Source: Eremothecium cymbalariae DBVPG#7215
Taxonomy: Eukaryota > Ascomycota > Saccharomycetes > Saccharomycetales > Saccharomycetaceae
NCBI RefSeq assembly: GCF_000235365.1
Contig: NC_016456.1
Location: 434,001 to 498,000 of the forward strand
DNA: 64,000 nucleotides
Direction of reading: 5' to 3'
The notes beneath the pieces were generated by a model. The model was not told the DNA's origin, made no database searches, and worked only from the letters and a program-made list of their open reading frames with translations. Positions 1-9,406 of the stretch are shown here, in pieces. A program made the translations under genes and the position numbers. Within the stretch, counting starts at the first letter, position 1. The number at the start of each line of letters is the position of its first letter.

Positions 1-297
1 GGGTTAGCAGGTATCATACATGCAATGCTATTTGGTAAATATATTGAGACCACTAAATTTCGAGATGGTACGTACAAGTTATCTAATAGCTTGAAAAGGT
101 ATTGGAAGAAAGATATATGGGCCCCATTATTTGATGTTTTACTGAATAGTGGTAAACATGGAGACCAACTTCCTATAATTTCAAAACTTGAAAACCACAG
201 GTCACAAATCGAAAAGTATCTTGAACGAGAGACGAGCACCAAATTGAGAAATATGATCCTCACACTAGAATCTGAATTATCTAGATTTAAACAATAA
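1..297 (+). CDS. BUB1: BUB1/MAD3-type spindle checkpoint kinase, C-terminal fragment
   Basis: The reading frame is open from base 1 and stops at 295-297, so this is the last 98 codons of a gene that begins left of the window. The residues (HAMLFGKYIE, then RYWKKDIW) resemble the end of the C-lobe of Bub1-type kinases, which act at kinetochores in the spindle assembly checkpoint. Supporting context: it is convergent with CCT3, just as MAD3 is convergent with CCT3 in S. cerevisiae. In species that branched before the genome duplication one gene stands for both BUB1 and MAD3. A kinase C-lobe here, rather than a kinase-less Mad3, fits that ancestral single gene. The catalytic residues lie outside the window. 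Confidence 0.75.
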   Translation, partial: GLAGIIHAMLFGKYIETTKFRDGTYKLSNSLKRYWKKDIWAPLFDVLLNSGKHGDQLPIISKLENHRSQIEKYLERETSTKLRNMILTLESELSRFKQ

Positions 298-438
298 GTG
301 AGCCATTCGCAGACACCTTAGGTGTCTGATTGCCTAAAATAATATATATAGGGTTCACTGATCTTTAAAAATGAACTTATTTTTATTATACAGGATAAGT
401 GTTAATGAGTTAATATTATAAATCAGATGCGAAGCAGA

Positions 439-2046
439 TTATGTCTCCTGTTTTTTAACACCGCTCACAATATCGTCAACTCTTAGAAGTAGACAGGCAC
501 TTTCAATAGCAGTTTTTATGCTCTGTTGCTTGATGACTTCTGGTTCCCAAATACCATAATCTCCCATATCAACAATTTTGCCAGCCTCACCATCGATACC
601 ATATGTAAAGTTACCTTGAGCATGCTTGGCGCGTAATTGTGACAATATTCTTATTGGATTTCCACCAGCGTTCTGAATTAGAGTACGTGGGATGCATTCC
701 ATTGCATCTGCAACTGCTTGGTAAGGCCATTGCTGGATACCTTCCAACTGCTTAGCGCGTTCAGCTAACTTAACGGATACGGCCATTTCAGTAGCACCAC
801 CACCAGGAGACAAAGATGGGGAGAGCATCACATTACGAGTAACAGCCATAGCATCCTGTAAGTTACGCTCAATTTCGTTTAATATATCCTTAGATGGGCC
901 TCTTAAAACAATTGTACAAGCTCTTGGTGCTTTGCATTCTTCTAAGAAAGTGAAGTATTCGTCACCTATCAACTCAACTTTGAACAAACCACATTGTACG
1001 CCCACATCGGAATCTTTCAAGTCTTCCACGCGGTTTACAATAGTGGCACCAGTAACCCTGGCAATTCTATTATTATCAGACTTTCTGACCCTTCTCAACA
1101 CGCTACAACCGCCTTTTAAAAGGAAATGCTGGGCCAAATCTGAAACACCCTTTTCCGTGATGACTACATCAGGGTTGACCGCCAAAACCTGCTCACACAT
1201 TATTTTAACTTGTTCTTCCTCAATCTGCAAAATTCTGTTCCAATCTGCTTCCTTAGTAATCTCAATGTTGGTTTGAGACTCTCCCTTCTTATATTCTAGA
1301 GGGCAATCCAAAAGCACAACACGAGGGTTCGCTACACGACGAGACATCTTAGGATGCACAACATCTTTGTTCAACATCACGCCATGCAATACTTCGGAAT
1401 CCATAACGTCACCACCTGGAAGTTTTTCGATACGCGCATATCTCTTGATGTCTATCTCATAATTAGGTTCTCCCTCCAAATTCACACCCAAATCAACACG
1501 AACAATCTTGACTGCATTCAAAGCAAGCTCACACATCTTTTCAGACCAATGGTTAACATACTTAGTGCCAATTGCAGCATGGATTAGCTTCTTCATAGCC
1601 TGGTCGTTGTCCACGTCCACAGGTTTACTAACTTGCTTCACCACTTCCAATGCATCTCCAAGAGCTCTCTTCAACGCCTGGATGATAATCACAGGATGGA
1701 TCTTCTTTTCTAGTATATATGGCGCACATTGAGCCAAAAGCTCCCCAGCCAAAATAATCACAGTCGTCGTACCATCACCAACCTCCTCATCTTGAGTTCT
1801 AGACAACTCCAACATCGACTTCGCAGCCGGATGTGCAACATCTATCTCCCGCAAAATAGCATGTCCGTCATTCGTTAAAACTAACCCTCCCATCGGATCT
1901 AACAACATCTTCAACATCGCCTTGGGCCCCAAACACGTCCGGATCACATCAGCAACCGCTTTCGCTGCAGTAATATTAGAAATCTGAGCTTCACGTCCAC
2001 TACTTCTTTCCTGCGAAGTATTCATAAAAACAACGGGCGCCTGCAT
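439..2046 (-). CDS. CCT3: CCT/TRiC chaperonin subunit gamma
   Basis: This 535-residue protein is one of the eight subunits of the cytosolic chaperonin TRiC, which folds actin, tubulin and other substrates in an ATP-driven cage. It is nearly collinear with S. cerevisiae Cct3 (534 residues as I recall), starting at the same MQAPVVFMN. Group II chaperonin signatures are visible: LGPKAMLKMLLDP near residues 39-51, the nucleotide-binding NDGHAILREIDVAHPA at 59-74, the catalytic GDGTTT at 90-95, and GGGATEMAVS late in the equatorial domain. The start is an ATG with a 5' region of about 220 bases before the next gene. It is followed, on the same strand as TPH3 and MPS3, in the S. cerevisiae order. 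Confidence 0.98.
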   Translation of the reverse strand: MQAPVVFMNTSQERSSGREAQISNITAAKAVADVIRTCLGPKAMLKMLLDPMGGLVLTNDGHAILREIDVAHPAAKSMLELSRTQDEEVGDGTTTVIILAGELLAQCAPYILEKKIHPVIIIQALKRALGDALEVVKQVSKPVDVDNDQAMKKLIHAAIGTKYVNHWSEKMCELALNAVKIVRVDLGVNLEGEPNYEIDIKRYARIEKLPGGDVMDSEVLHGVMLNKDVVHPKMSRRVANPRVVLLDCPLEYKKGESQTNIEITKEADWNRILQIEEEQVKIMCEQVLAVNPDVVITEKGVSDLAQHFLLKGGCSVLRRVRKSDNNRIARVTGATIVNRVEDLKDSDVGVQCGLFKVELIGDEYFTFLEECKAPRACTIVLRGPSKDILNEIERNLQDAMAVTRNVMLSPSLSPGGGATEMAVSVKLAERAKQLEGIQQWPYQAVADAMECIPRTLIQNAGGNPIRILSQLRAKHAQGNFTYGIDGEAGKIVDMGDYGIWEPEVIKQQSIKTAIESACLLLRVDDIVSGVKKQET

Positions 2047-2269
2047 CTTCCTCTAGATTTAAACACAAATTCCAACAACTAAGCTAACGTTAATGCCCTC
2101 AATAAACGTACTTATATCCAACCTGAACTTGAATTGTGTAGTATGTATGTGGAAGTATCAAAGCTTTATTTAGGTGGCAAAATTTTTGGCTTTAGAAAAC
2201 CGCTAATATGTGTCACGTGATGTGTATAATGCTTAAAAACTTTAGTTGGTGCCAACGGCTGGCGGGAAA

Positions 2270-2650
2270 CTACAAGAGACCATCAAAGAGGTTAGTTTCC
2301 TCCATCCGTAGGAATAGCCTGTCCTCGTCGAGCTCTATGCCATTGCCGATAATGCCACGGCCGTGTCTTCTCTTTAGCATTGAGATGAAGTTATTGAACT
2401 CTGTCTTTTCTAAGCGGACCCAGGAAGCGCCCTTTACGTAATAGTCAGTGGTTTCAACTTCTGGTTCTGGCTGGTTGAATTCATCAGGATGGGAGGATAG
2501 GTAGTCTTGGAATGCGATAGCGTCGTCCATGTAGGGTTCCAATGTAGAAGATAAGTATGGGTCAGTTATCATGGGGCTGAAGGGAATGCTGGCGTAGGAC
2601 TGCCGTAGGACAAAAAGCAGTAGTCGTAAGATGATAATGTTGAGAGTCAT
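2270..2650 (-). CDS. Small putative secreted or membrane-anchored protein, unrecognised
   Basis: I do not recognise this 126-residue protein. It starts with a hydrophobic stretch (LNIIILRLLLFVL, residues 3-15) followed by a plausible signal-peptidase site near SYA-S at about 19-21. The remainder is acidic and hydrophilic, with a cluster of acidic residues around 54-66 and no cysteines or obvious motif. No other long hydrophobic segment follows, so a secreted or single N-terminal anchor topology is inferred. It lies between CCT3 and TPH3 on the same strand. S. cerevisiae has no verified gene there that I know of. The ORF is long for chance in this AT-rich setting and codon use looks coding, but it could still be spurious or fast evolving. 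Confidence 0.5.
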   Translation of the reverse strand: MTLNIIILRLLLFVLRQSYASIPFSPMITDPYLSSTLEPYMDDAIAFQDYLSSHPDEFNQPEPEVETTDYYVKGASWVRLEKTEFNNFISMLKRRHGRGIIGNGIELDEDRLFLRMEETNLFDGLL

Positions 2651-3110
2651 TGTTTTTGGATATATTGGATCAGGGCTCCTTTGGTAGTTCTAAGTGGAGG
2701 CATGATGGTTTATAAAGTGATTACTTACATGAGTAGGAGATACTCGTTGGTTTTTGGGGTTTCTGCTTGGCGGAAGAGGGCCAGCGTCAAAGATATGTCG
2801 AGGATGGTCTGGGAAAACCAAACGAACGGCTTTGTGGTCGACAGAACAGCCCTCTCTGTTGTAACGAAAATAAGATGCAATATAATATAATATAATATTT
2901 GAATAGTGCTTTTGTTATTTGATTTGGCTACGTTTATATATAATACACACTGTAGATGACAGTAGCAATGGAGGTCGGTGTATGATGCTGCGTCAGTTGT
3001 TGTGCAGAAGGCTGTGAAGAGTTGATTATGGATATATGATGGGGTTTATAGCTCTAAGTTTAGTAAGATAAGAGTCGAGATCTGTCTGCAAAAGCATTTT
3101 TAGAATTAAC
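2651..3110. other. Intergenic: promoter of the small ORF and 3' region of TPH3
   Basis: This 460-base stretch holds the upstream region of the 126-codon ORF and the end of TPH3. A repeated AT motif (ATATAATATAATATAAT) lies near 2879-2898. No tRNA, intron signal or further convincing ORF is seen. Confidence 0.4.
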
Positions 3111-4475
3111 TCAAGATATGGATGCCGCATAAGTTAAAGTTTTAAAGTGCATTTGGGATCTGCTAGGGTCTTTCATGCGTGAACTTAGGAAGGTCTTTAG
3201 ATCCCGCCATGCCGTGGGCGTATCAGACGACTGGTCTAAAAACATTTCGAATTCTTCCTGGGCCATGTAATCAATATTCGGTAATTTTGGGAGGCCAAAC
3301 AATAATGAATCTATGTCTTCATGATCAAGCTTGAAGCCGAATGGTCTGCCGTATAATCCCAAACAGTCGTACATTGGTATGACAAACCGGACCATGGATT
3401 CCATGTGGTGTATTCCGCCATGGGGAATGGGCTTGATAAGCAACCCTGATACATCTGCATCTGGCTTCAATTGTTCACTCGAATCTCCGGACAGATTTGA
3501 CCATGTAGAAAGGTGAGAAAGAGTCCGCCTATGGGTATTAATAGCTTTCGGAACTCCTGCACTCCTCTTCGAAGGGGAAGGAGGCGAACCACCTGAAATT
3601 GAAGATGACCTTGAATTATTTACACTTGGCGATGTCGTAGCCCAGTGAACCTCGCCCATATATTTGATTGTGTTAATGTGCGCCAAAAATGAATCCATTT
3701 CTTCTACTTTGCATGTAGATACATCACTATCAGGGAACGGATCACGTACAAAAAAAACTTCATCCACTATACCAGAATCTTGGATATAGCACACAAGATT
3801 CTTTTTAGTTAGAGATTTGTTATCTTTGAAAAACTTCACCGACCGCGGCATTGACTTTAAAGCAGCCTTTTGAAACGTATCGACCTGCGCCCAAACCTTC
3901 ATCCAGCTTCCGTCCACTCTGATGTAGCACCAGTCTTCGTAGGGATATGTGTTCTGCAATATGAGATGTATGTCAGGAATATTTAGACCAAAGGAAGAGA
4001 TAAGAGTGGCGGTGAGAGACTTGTAAAGAGAGAGTCGTTCAAACTGTAGAAGCAAAATAGCCCTTTGCACTCTTACTAGCAACTTGGGATCCTCCGCCAC
4101 CAAGCTAGATGTATTACTGCACTCGAGTTCATTATCCGAAATGAATAGATGAGAACAAGGATTGGCATCGGACATATCAATGGTGTCCACAACATCAGAC
4201 TCTTGCATACCATCCCTTGACACAATAGTTAACTCCGTCCCACAAAGCTGCAACTTCACAACGGGGAAACAAATGCCACATTTCTTGTATTCCAAAGCAG
4301 GTTTATCCCAATGCAAATATATTTTCCCTTCCTGCGACTCAAGTAACATGAGGATTGGCTTATAACTTTCACGCTCCGACTGGCCCATGACAGAGACTGC
4401 CGAAAACCCATTCTCAACTTTCGGAGCGTGCTCCTCAGTCTTTGGAACCTTCTTCCTTCTAAAATTGAGCCTCAT
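3111..4475 (-). CDS. TPH3: Tandem PH-domain protein (YJL016W-like)
   Basis: This 454-residue protein matches the S. cerevisiae TPH3/YJL016W position between CCT3 and MPS3, all on one strand as in that species. The S. cerevisiae protein is somewhat longer (about 560 residues as I recall) and its function is poorly known. Family knowledge assigns two pleckstrin-homology folds, which usually bind phosphoinositides or proteins at membranes. I infer them here from the IYLHWDKPALEYKKCGICFP segment near residue 53 and the VDGSWMKVWAQVD segment near 190, not from a profile search. A serine-rich linker lies around 288-340. The start ATG at 4473-4475 follows a basic N-terminus (RRKKVPK). Identification rests mainly on gene order. 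Confidence 0.7.
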   Translation of the reverse strand: MRLNFRRKKVPKTEEHAPKVENGFSAVSVMGQSERESYKPILMLLESQEGKIYLHWDKPALEYKKCGICFPVVKLQLCGTELTIVSRDGMQESDVVDTIDMSDANPCSHLFISDNELECSNTSSLVAEDPKLLVRVQRAILLLQFERLSLYKSLTATLISSFGLNIPDIHLILQNTYPYEDWCYIRVDGSWMKVWAQVDTFQKAALKSMPRSVKFFKDNKSLTKKNLVCYIQDSGIVDEVFFVRDPFPDSDVSTCKVEEMDSFLAHINTIKYMGEVHWATTSPSVNNSRSSSISGGSPPSPSKRSAGVPKAINTHRRTLSHLSTWSNLSGDSSEQLKPDADVSGLLIKPIPHGGIHHMESMVRFVIPMYDCLGLYGRPFGFKLDHEDIDSLLFGLPKLPNIDYMAQEEFEMFLDQSSDTPTAWRDLKTFLSSRMKDPSRSQMHFKTLTYAASIS

Positions 4476-5201
4476 ATGTAGTCACTTACCTGTGCTATGC
4501 CTTTCTGTGCTCTTCGGCCTTTCTCGTACCAGATACTTCTATAATGCAAGAAGCGGCAGATGGGTGTAGATGCGAGACCTTTTTAACTTCTTTTCCAGCG
4601 TTAGTCGTATTTATAATACACCATTCAGAAGCAAGAAAAATTATTTCAATTTAAGATGATAAAGAAACTTAGCAGTCCAAAGTCGAGATATGCCCTCAGT
4701 GGGAAAAAACACCTTTTACGCAGCAATGCCTCGTTATAAAAACACCGAAGAAAAACCCTTATATTGCGATAGCAGCTGAACTAATATTCCGCATTGATAA
4801 TCTTCCTGCGCCAGGAATATAGCCTCGCTTTTAGTGTGGGAGGTGATAAATCGTTTCTTTGTTTTTTCACTTTTACTTTGGCTGCGGATTTGCGTCATTT
4901 TCTTGAATTACCTTAAAAAACGTCCTCGTTTAAGTAAGAAAAAACCATCTCCAACAACAGATTAAAAAAGACGTAGTATAACAACAATGGTCGAGGAGTA
5001 ATCAATTTTGGTTTAGAGGGTGTGCACTTTAGAACAGTTTGCCTATGAAATTGTACTGCTGTTTGTGGATTTAGAGGTACAAAAGAAACTAAGATAAACA
5101 GCCAGCACAGCATGGTGTATTCTGCCACATAAGCTTTTGAGAAGAGGCTGATATAAAAATAGCGACGTTCGGTAAGCGTGGCCTATTATTGTCAACTGGT
5201 T
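4476..5201. other. Intergenic: TPH3 promoter and MPS3 3' region
   Basis: This 726-base gap lies between the TPH3 start and the MPS3 stop. It contains only short frames. The longest (about 4913-5128, minus strand) lacks an ATG at its 5' end and looks fortuitous. I see no RNA gene or strong factor site. Confidence 0.4.
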
Positions 5202-7061
5202 TTAGGTATCAACTTCGTCATCGCCGAATGACGGTACTTCGTTTGAGTTGTGTAGTTGTGCTATGCGAGAAGCTCTAATGCGTTCTTGGTCATCTATCAT
5301 GACAGAGTAGTCAGGGACTTGGATTTTCCAATCAGCAGGGAATTGATCCATTAGTTTGAGATCTTTTGGTGTGACGGCATTTACTACAAATTTTCTGAGA
5401 GCCGTATATTCAGGATTACCATGGTTAGAATTGATCTCAAATCCGATTGATCGAATCAGAAATTTTCCCTGAATAAACCATAATGGCAGTTCAAAGTCTT
5501 GGCGAATCTTGTTATCGAATATGTCATATTCCCAATGGCCTAAGGAGACGAAATGGTTATTCTTCGACCACCGTTGTACGTTGGAGGGTATTCCACGCGC
5601 GCCTTCATATAACTTTACAAATACGCTGATTTTTTTGGGTGCTGCAGTCATTATCTGTAGATTATGGCTAAACTTTCCATGGAGGTACCCAATTTTAGTC
5701 AAGTACATAGGCTCTTCTAGCCTAATAGCCCAACTGCAGCCCTCTGAATTGCACTTCCAATAAGTTGAAGTGCAGCTATTGCAATCTTGTAGTAAATCCA
5801 TGGGGCCTACAGGCCCATGGATGGTTTTTGAACACAGGTGATTGAGAAGCTTAGTTCCTTGAGCAAACGTAGCAATATTGAGATCAGACTCCCACTGATG
5901 CAGATTTGAGTTATATATCTTGTGCACTAGCTTCTTAAGCAGTACCGACGAAACTTGCTGAGGAACTAACTCTGGGGACGTCAGATGCGATAGTCGTGAT
6001 TCCAACTCTTGTTTGATCTCATCCCTAGTCGAAAGCAGACTTTCCTGCAAATGATTCAGAAAATACTGTTTATCAACAAACTGAAAATTGTTGTTCAGTA
6101 CCTCTTTAATATAATGGTTCATATTGAACTTGAACTGCGGTAAAGATGTAACGCTCTGTTGCACAATCTGACTTATTAAAATTGAAAGGTACTCATGTAG
6201 TTCAGGAATCAGCAGCATATTTGTATCATTCTCCATCACTATGGGAATCTTATCGGGTAACTTCTCGTTCAGCTTCGTTACCAGGTCCCGTTGCCACTGG
6301 GTCACGTTTTCCATTAACAACATCTGGTTGATTTGCTGCATCTCTGCCTCCAGGTGTGCAATATTTGATTCAAGCTTGCTCACATCTCTAGGCAAGATAC
6401 GCTTTATATTTTTCTCAAATTGCTGAATAATCATTTTGATATTAGAGTCTAAATCAGATTTAAATGTTTTTCGTTGTGCCTCTGTGTCATGGCTCAAGTG
6501 ATTTAACTGAGTTTGCAACTGATTGACCCGTTTATACAAGTCTGGATTAGCCCCTGGTGAGACCCCACCGTACATATACCACACCAATAGCCCGCATAAC
6601 AGCCCACCCAACAACCACTTGAGCCACCGCTCCCTTCCAATACGCTCTCCTTCATAGTGACTCTCCTCATATATATACGTGTCGCCCTCGTCATCCTGGA
6701 TAAAACTTTGGTCTGCTTCATCCGTGTAATCTGTATCTTCATCGTCATCCAACCATCTGTAATCATCATCGTTGTGACCATTTACCAGAGATTTCTTAAA
6801 CCTAGAGTACTCCTCATCCTCCCCATCCCCAAGCCTCTCGTCAGAGTCATCTTCCTGAATCATAGCTTCGTCCTTCAGTTGGTCACCATCACTAAACTCG
6901 CTCATATCACCAACTTCATGTTCGCTATTATTATTGCTCACAACCGCGGAAGACCGATGGTGAAAATCACCTGAACCACTTGATCGTTTTTGGCTCAACA
7001 ACGCATTATATGCGTTGTGAATACTTTGGTTGTATAACCTTTGACGTGAATCCCCGCTCAT
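5202..7061 (-). CDS. MPS3: SUN-domain nuclear envelope and spindle pole body protein
   Basis: This 619-residue protein is the SUN-family protein that inserts in the inner nuclear membrane, tethers telomeres and works in spindle pole body duplication at the half-bridge. The layout fits: a nucleoplasmic, strongly acidic N-terminus (about residues 55-140, many D and E), one membrane segment at about 148-165 (LLGGLLCGLLVWYMYGG), a lumenal coiled-coil region (about 175-370), then the C-terminal SUN region from about 390, with GTKLLNHLCSKTIHGPVGP and WAIRLEEPMYLTKIGYLHG. S. cerevisiae Mps3 is about 680 residues. Position next to TPH3 and orientation agree with YJL019W. It is divergent from MRPS35 across a 683-base shared promoter region. 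Confidence 0.92.
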   Translation of the reverse strand: MSGDSRQRLYNQSIHNAYNALLSQKRSSGSGDFHHRSSAVVSNNNSEHEVGDMSEFSDGDQLKDEAMIQEDDSDERLGDGEDEEYSRFKKSLVNGHNDDDYRWLDDDEDTDYTDEADQSFIQDDEGDTYIYEESHYEGERIGRERWLKWLLGGLLCGLLVWYMYGGVSPGANPDLYKRVNQLQTQLNHLSHDTEAQRKTFKSDLDSNIKMIIQQFEKNIKRILPRDVSKLESNIAHLEAEMQQINQMLLMENVTQWQRDLVTKLNEKLPDKIPIVMENDTNMLLIPELHEYLSILISQIVQQSVTSLPQFKFNMNHYIKEVLNNNFQFVDKQYFLNHLQESLLSTRDEIKQELESRLSHLTSPELVPQQVSSVLLKKLVHKIYNSNLHQWESDLNIATFAQGTKLLNHLCSKTIHGPVGPMDLLQDCNSCTSTYWKCNSEGCSWAIRLEEPMYLTKIGYLHGKFSHNLQIMTAAPKKISVFVKLYEGARGIPSNVQRWSKNNHFVSLGHWEYDIFDNKIRQDFELPLWFIQGKFLIRSIGFEINSNHGNPEYTALRKFVVNAVTPKDLKLMDQFPADWKIQVPDYSVMIDDQERIRASRIAQLHNSNEVPSFGDDEVDT

Positions 7062-7196
7062 AATCCACTTTGATATACCTCCGGCTCGCTCTATTAGCGT
7101 GTATTACTACCTTGCCTGCTCTGTTTGTTTCGGAACCATCTTAGTGGGGTCCTTCTTTCCAAGTAAAAGATCGCAGCCTTCTCTTATAATATATTG

Positions 7197-7204
7197 TCAC
7201 GTGA
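7197..7204. promoter_or_regulatory. Cbf1-type E-box TCACGTGA
   Basis: The perfect palindrome TCACGTGA matches the site bound by Cbf1 in yeasts. It lies 136 bases upstream of the MPS3 ATG and 541 bases upstream of MRPS35. Binding is inferred from sequence only. Confidence 0.5.
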
Positions 7205-7561
7205 TACAACCAGTACCCAAACCAAATCTCCATACAGAAACTTCATATCACCACCTGCTTCTTTGGGCCTCGAGCAGCAGAATATTTACACGATTACACC
7301 GTCTTTTACATCAGAACTGAACCACAGGGTGCTTACGCCCCCCCTCCCCTCCCGCTGCCCCCTGGTAAGCGCTCATCCATATTAAATGGTCTATATCTGC
7401 GGTGGCTCGCGGCAGGCTTAGACATGGTAACACCACCGTTCCAAGCACTTATACAATGGGCCAACCTAATATGCAAGCGGCAAACACCTATGACATGCCA
7501 TAGTGGAGTCTACATGTTCAACACCATGAGTCTAGATCGGTAGGGCTGGGATAGCTCATAG

Positions 7562-7569
7562 CCGGGTAA
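7562..7569. promoter_or_regulatory. Reb1-type site CCGGGTAA upstream of MRPS35
   Basis: CCGGGTAA (reverse complement TTACCCGG) is the core recognised by the general regulatory factor Reb1. It lies about 175 bases upstream of the MRPS35 ATG, a typical distance for the edge of a nucleosome-depleted promoter. Confidence 0.6.
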
Positions 7570-7744
7570 TCGTTCCGTTAATGGTGATGTTTGAAAATTT
7601 TTCCAAAATCGCTAATTCTTATAGAGTGTGGAATTCCAGGCATCAGTGGTGAGAAAGGGATATTTGGGCAGGCATTTGAACCCTTGGGTTGGGTAGATCG
7701 TGTTTGTTTTTTGATTGTAGGTTAATCTGTTGGGTTAGTTTTGG

Positions 7745-9058
7745 ATGGTAGCGTTTGGCTTTGGGTCTTCTGCACTGGAGTGCAGCTCTAAGCCTGTGGT
7801 GCAGCAGCTATTAAGACAGCAAGTGAGATATGCATCTAGAAGAAATTCAGCATACCCTTCATATCCATTTAAGACGTTGAGACCTGACCACAAGAGTAGA
7901 CATGACTCTAATTTTAAATATGCCATGCGTCAGTTTTTGGGCCCGAAGAATTTCAAGGGGGAATATGCATACAACAGGTATTTTGCAGTGCCTGATAACC
8001 ACGAACCCAAATATATTAGTCCGGAGATCGAAAGAGGAGAGTCGTTGGTTGATCCTTTAACTGGTAAGAAGGTGACGATGAATTCCGACGAGAGCATTCA
8101 GGTTACGGGACAGGTGGTTCGTGAGAATCAGGGATTTCGTAGATTTCAGCCGTTCCCACAGAATAGGCATTGTACGACCAACTATATCTTGGATGAGGAG
8201 ACGAGAAAGACAATTTACCACATGATTCAAGTTGAAAAGAAGTCTGCGCAGGATGTTTCGCGGACTTTTAATCTCAAGATTCCAAGAATTGAGGCGGTCG
8301 TGAAGTTGATCGAAATTGAGCAGAAGATGGAGAAATATGTATGTTTTTTGATGATGATGCTTCGACAGGGGGATAATTTAAGATTTTGTTGGCCAACGGG
8401 ATTATGGATATAGTTATTTTGAACTCCATGGTTTTATATGATGAGACATAACAAAAATTCGATTAGTCTTTAAGACACGATAATATGGTTAAATCTTACC
8501 TTTTTTCTCTGATACTTGTGATGGAGAGCCATTAACCATATATATAAATATGACTATTGGCCACGATCTGATTAATCCCTTCACTTTTTTTTCACTCATA
8601 TACTAACAAGTTAGAAACAGAATCGTATTTCCCCAGAACAGAAGAAAATGGCTGAGACTATGTACAAGATGTTCCCCATCTTTGAGGCGCGCAACCAAGA
8701 AAACTTGAGTGAAATTCCTGTTCCCGCAAAGGCGCTTTCATCACGTATACTTACACTTGCAGAATCAGAGCCCTTTGGCCCCATTGATGCCGCAAATGTT
8801 CTGGAATTGGAACCTGCAGCAGAAACGCTTAATAAGTTGGCCCAAGAGGGCGAACACTCCACTGGGCACACGAGCGAACAAAATATCAGGAAACAAAAGG
8901 TTATATATGGAGAAGTTCTGAAAGGCGAACGGTTTAAGTATAAGTTCACTAATAAAAGTGTTGGAAAAGTTGGGTTTCGTTATGGTAGCTCCAACCGTGA
9001 TAACAAAAAGGATCGTGGTATTGGATTTGACGAGCGGGGCAGAATGGTTTATCTATGA
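7745..9058 (+). CDS. MRPS35: Mitochondrial small-subunit ribosomal protein mS35-type (Bot1 family), two exons
   Basis: Two open frames join through an intron: exon 1 at 7745-8338 (198 codons, ending at a codon boundary) and exon 2 at 8621-9058 (145 codons plus stop). The product is about 343 residues, close to the S. cerevisiae Mrps35 length of 345 that I recall. It is a Bot1-family protein of the mitochondrial small ribosomal subunit. The N-terminus is basic and hydroxylated, as in a mitochondrial presequence. Exon 1 carries the conserved [12 protein letters not shown] and [12 protein letters not shown] stretches, and exon 2 carries [10 protein letters not shown] and a basic end. Neither frame alone gives a full protein. 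Without splicing, translation would run 24 codons into the intron and stop. Downstream TRS65 and CLC1 keep the order of S. cerevisiae chromosome VII. Confidence 0.88.
8339..8620 (+). other. Spliceosomal intron in MRPS35
   Basis: The intron has donor GTATGT at 8339-8344, a perfect branch site TACTAAC at 8601-8607, and acceptor CAG at 8618-8620, giving 282 bases in phase 0. The branch-to-acceptor gap is only 13 bases, like the 14 in RPS27. A TAG at 8612-8614 is an alternative acceptor, also in frame, that would add two codons. Confidence 0.88.
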
Positions 9059-9406
9059 CATGATTCACGAGGGAAACGGCATCCTTGATCTTAAAAAATC
9101 AACTAGTAAATACTTTATTCTTTATAAAACCTTGTAAATAATATGAAAAAGAAACTTCTGCTACGTCTGACTGTTATATTCAACTTGCTCTTATCCTTTT
9201 GAACTACTTTTGAGTACTTGGCTTTGATTCTGCTTAAATAATATGATTCTATGATGTTTATATAATTTTCTTTAATGCTCAATAAAATAAAAAATACAAC
9301 TTTGGAACCAGATCAAAAGCGTGTTCGCCGGCAAGCATCCTGATGAAGGCTACGAGAGATTCAACTAGCTTAAAGGTAAATTTTATATGCTTACAATCGG
9401 ATAAAA
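9059..9406. other. Intergenic between MRPS35 and TRS65
   Basis: This 348-base AT-rich gap between tandem genes includes the MRPS35 3' region and the TRS65 promoter. I see no further gene or clear factor site. Confidence 0.4.

Larger units (their letters stand above)
7062..7744. other. Divergent promoter region of MPS3 and MRPS35
   Basis: This 683-base gap separates two divergent genes. It contains a palindromic E-box at 7197-7204 and a Reb1-type octamer at 7562-7569, annotated separately, plus a C-rich run near 7337-7362. No other gene is seen. Confidence 0.5.

Noticed and set aside
4913..5128. 71-codon minus-strand frame between MPS3 and TPH3
   Set aside because: It has no ATG at its 5' end and lies in a promoter region; the hydrophobic content fits T-rich DNA.
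8339..8647. MRPS35 as a frameshifted pseudogene or two genes
   Set aside because: Perfect donor, branch and acceptor signals restore one full-length conserved protein.
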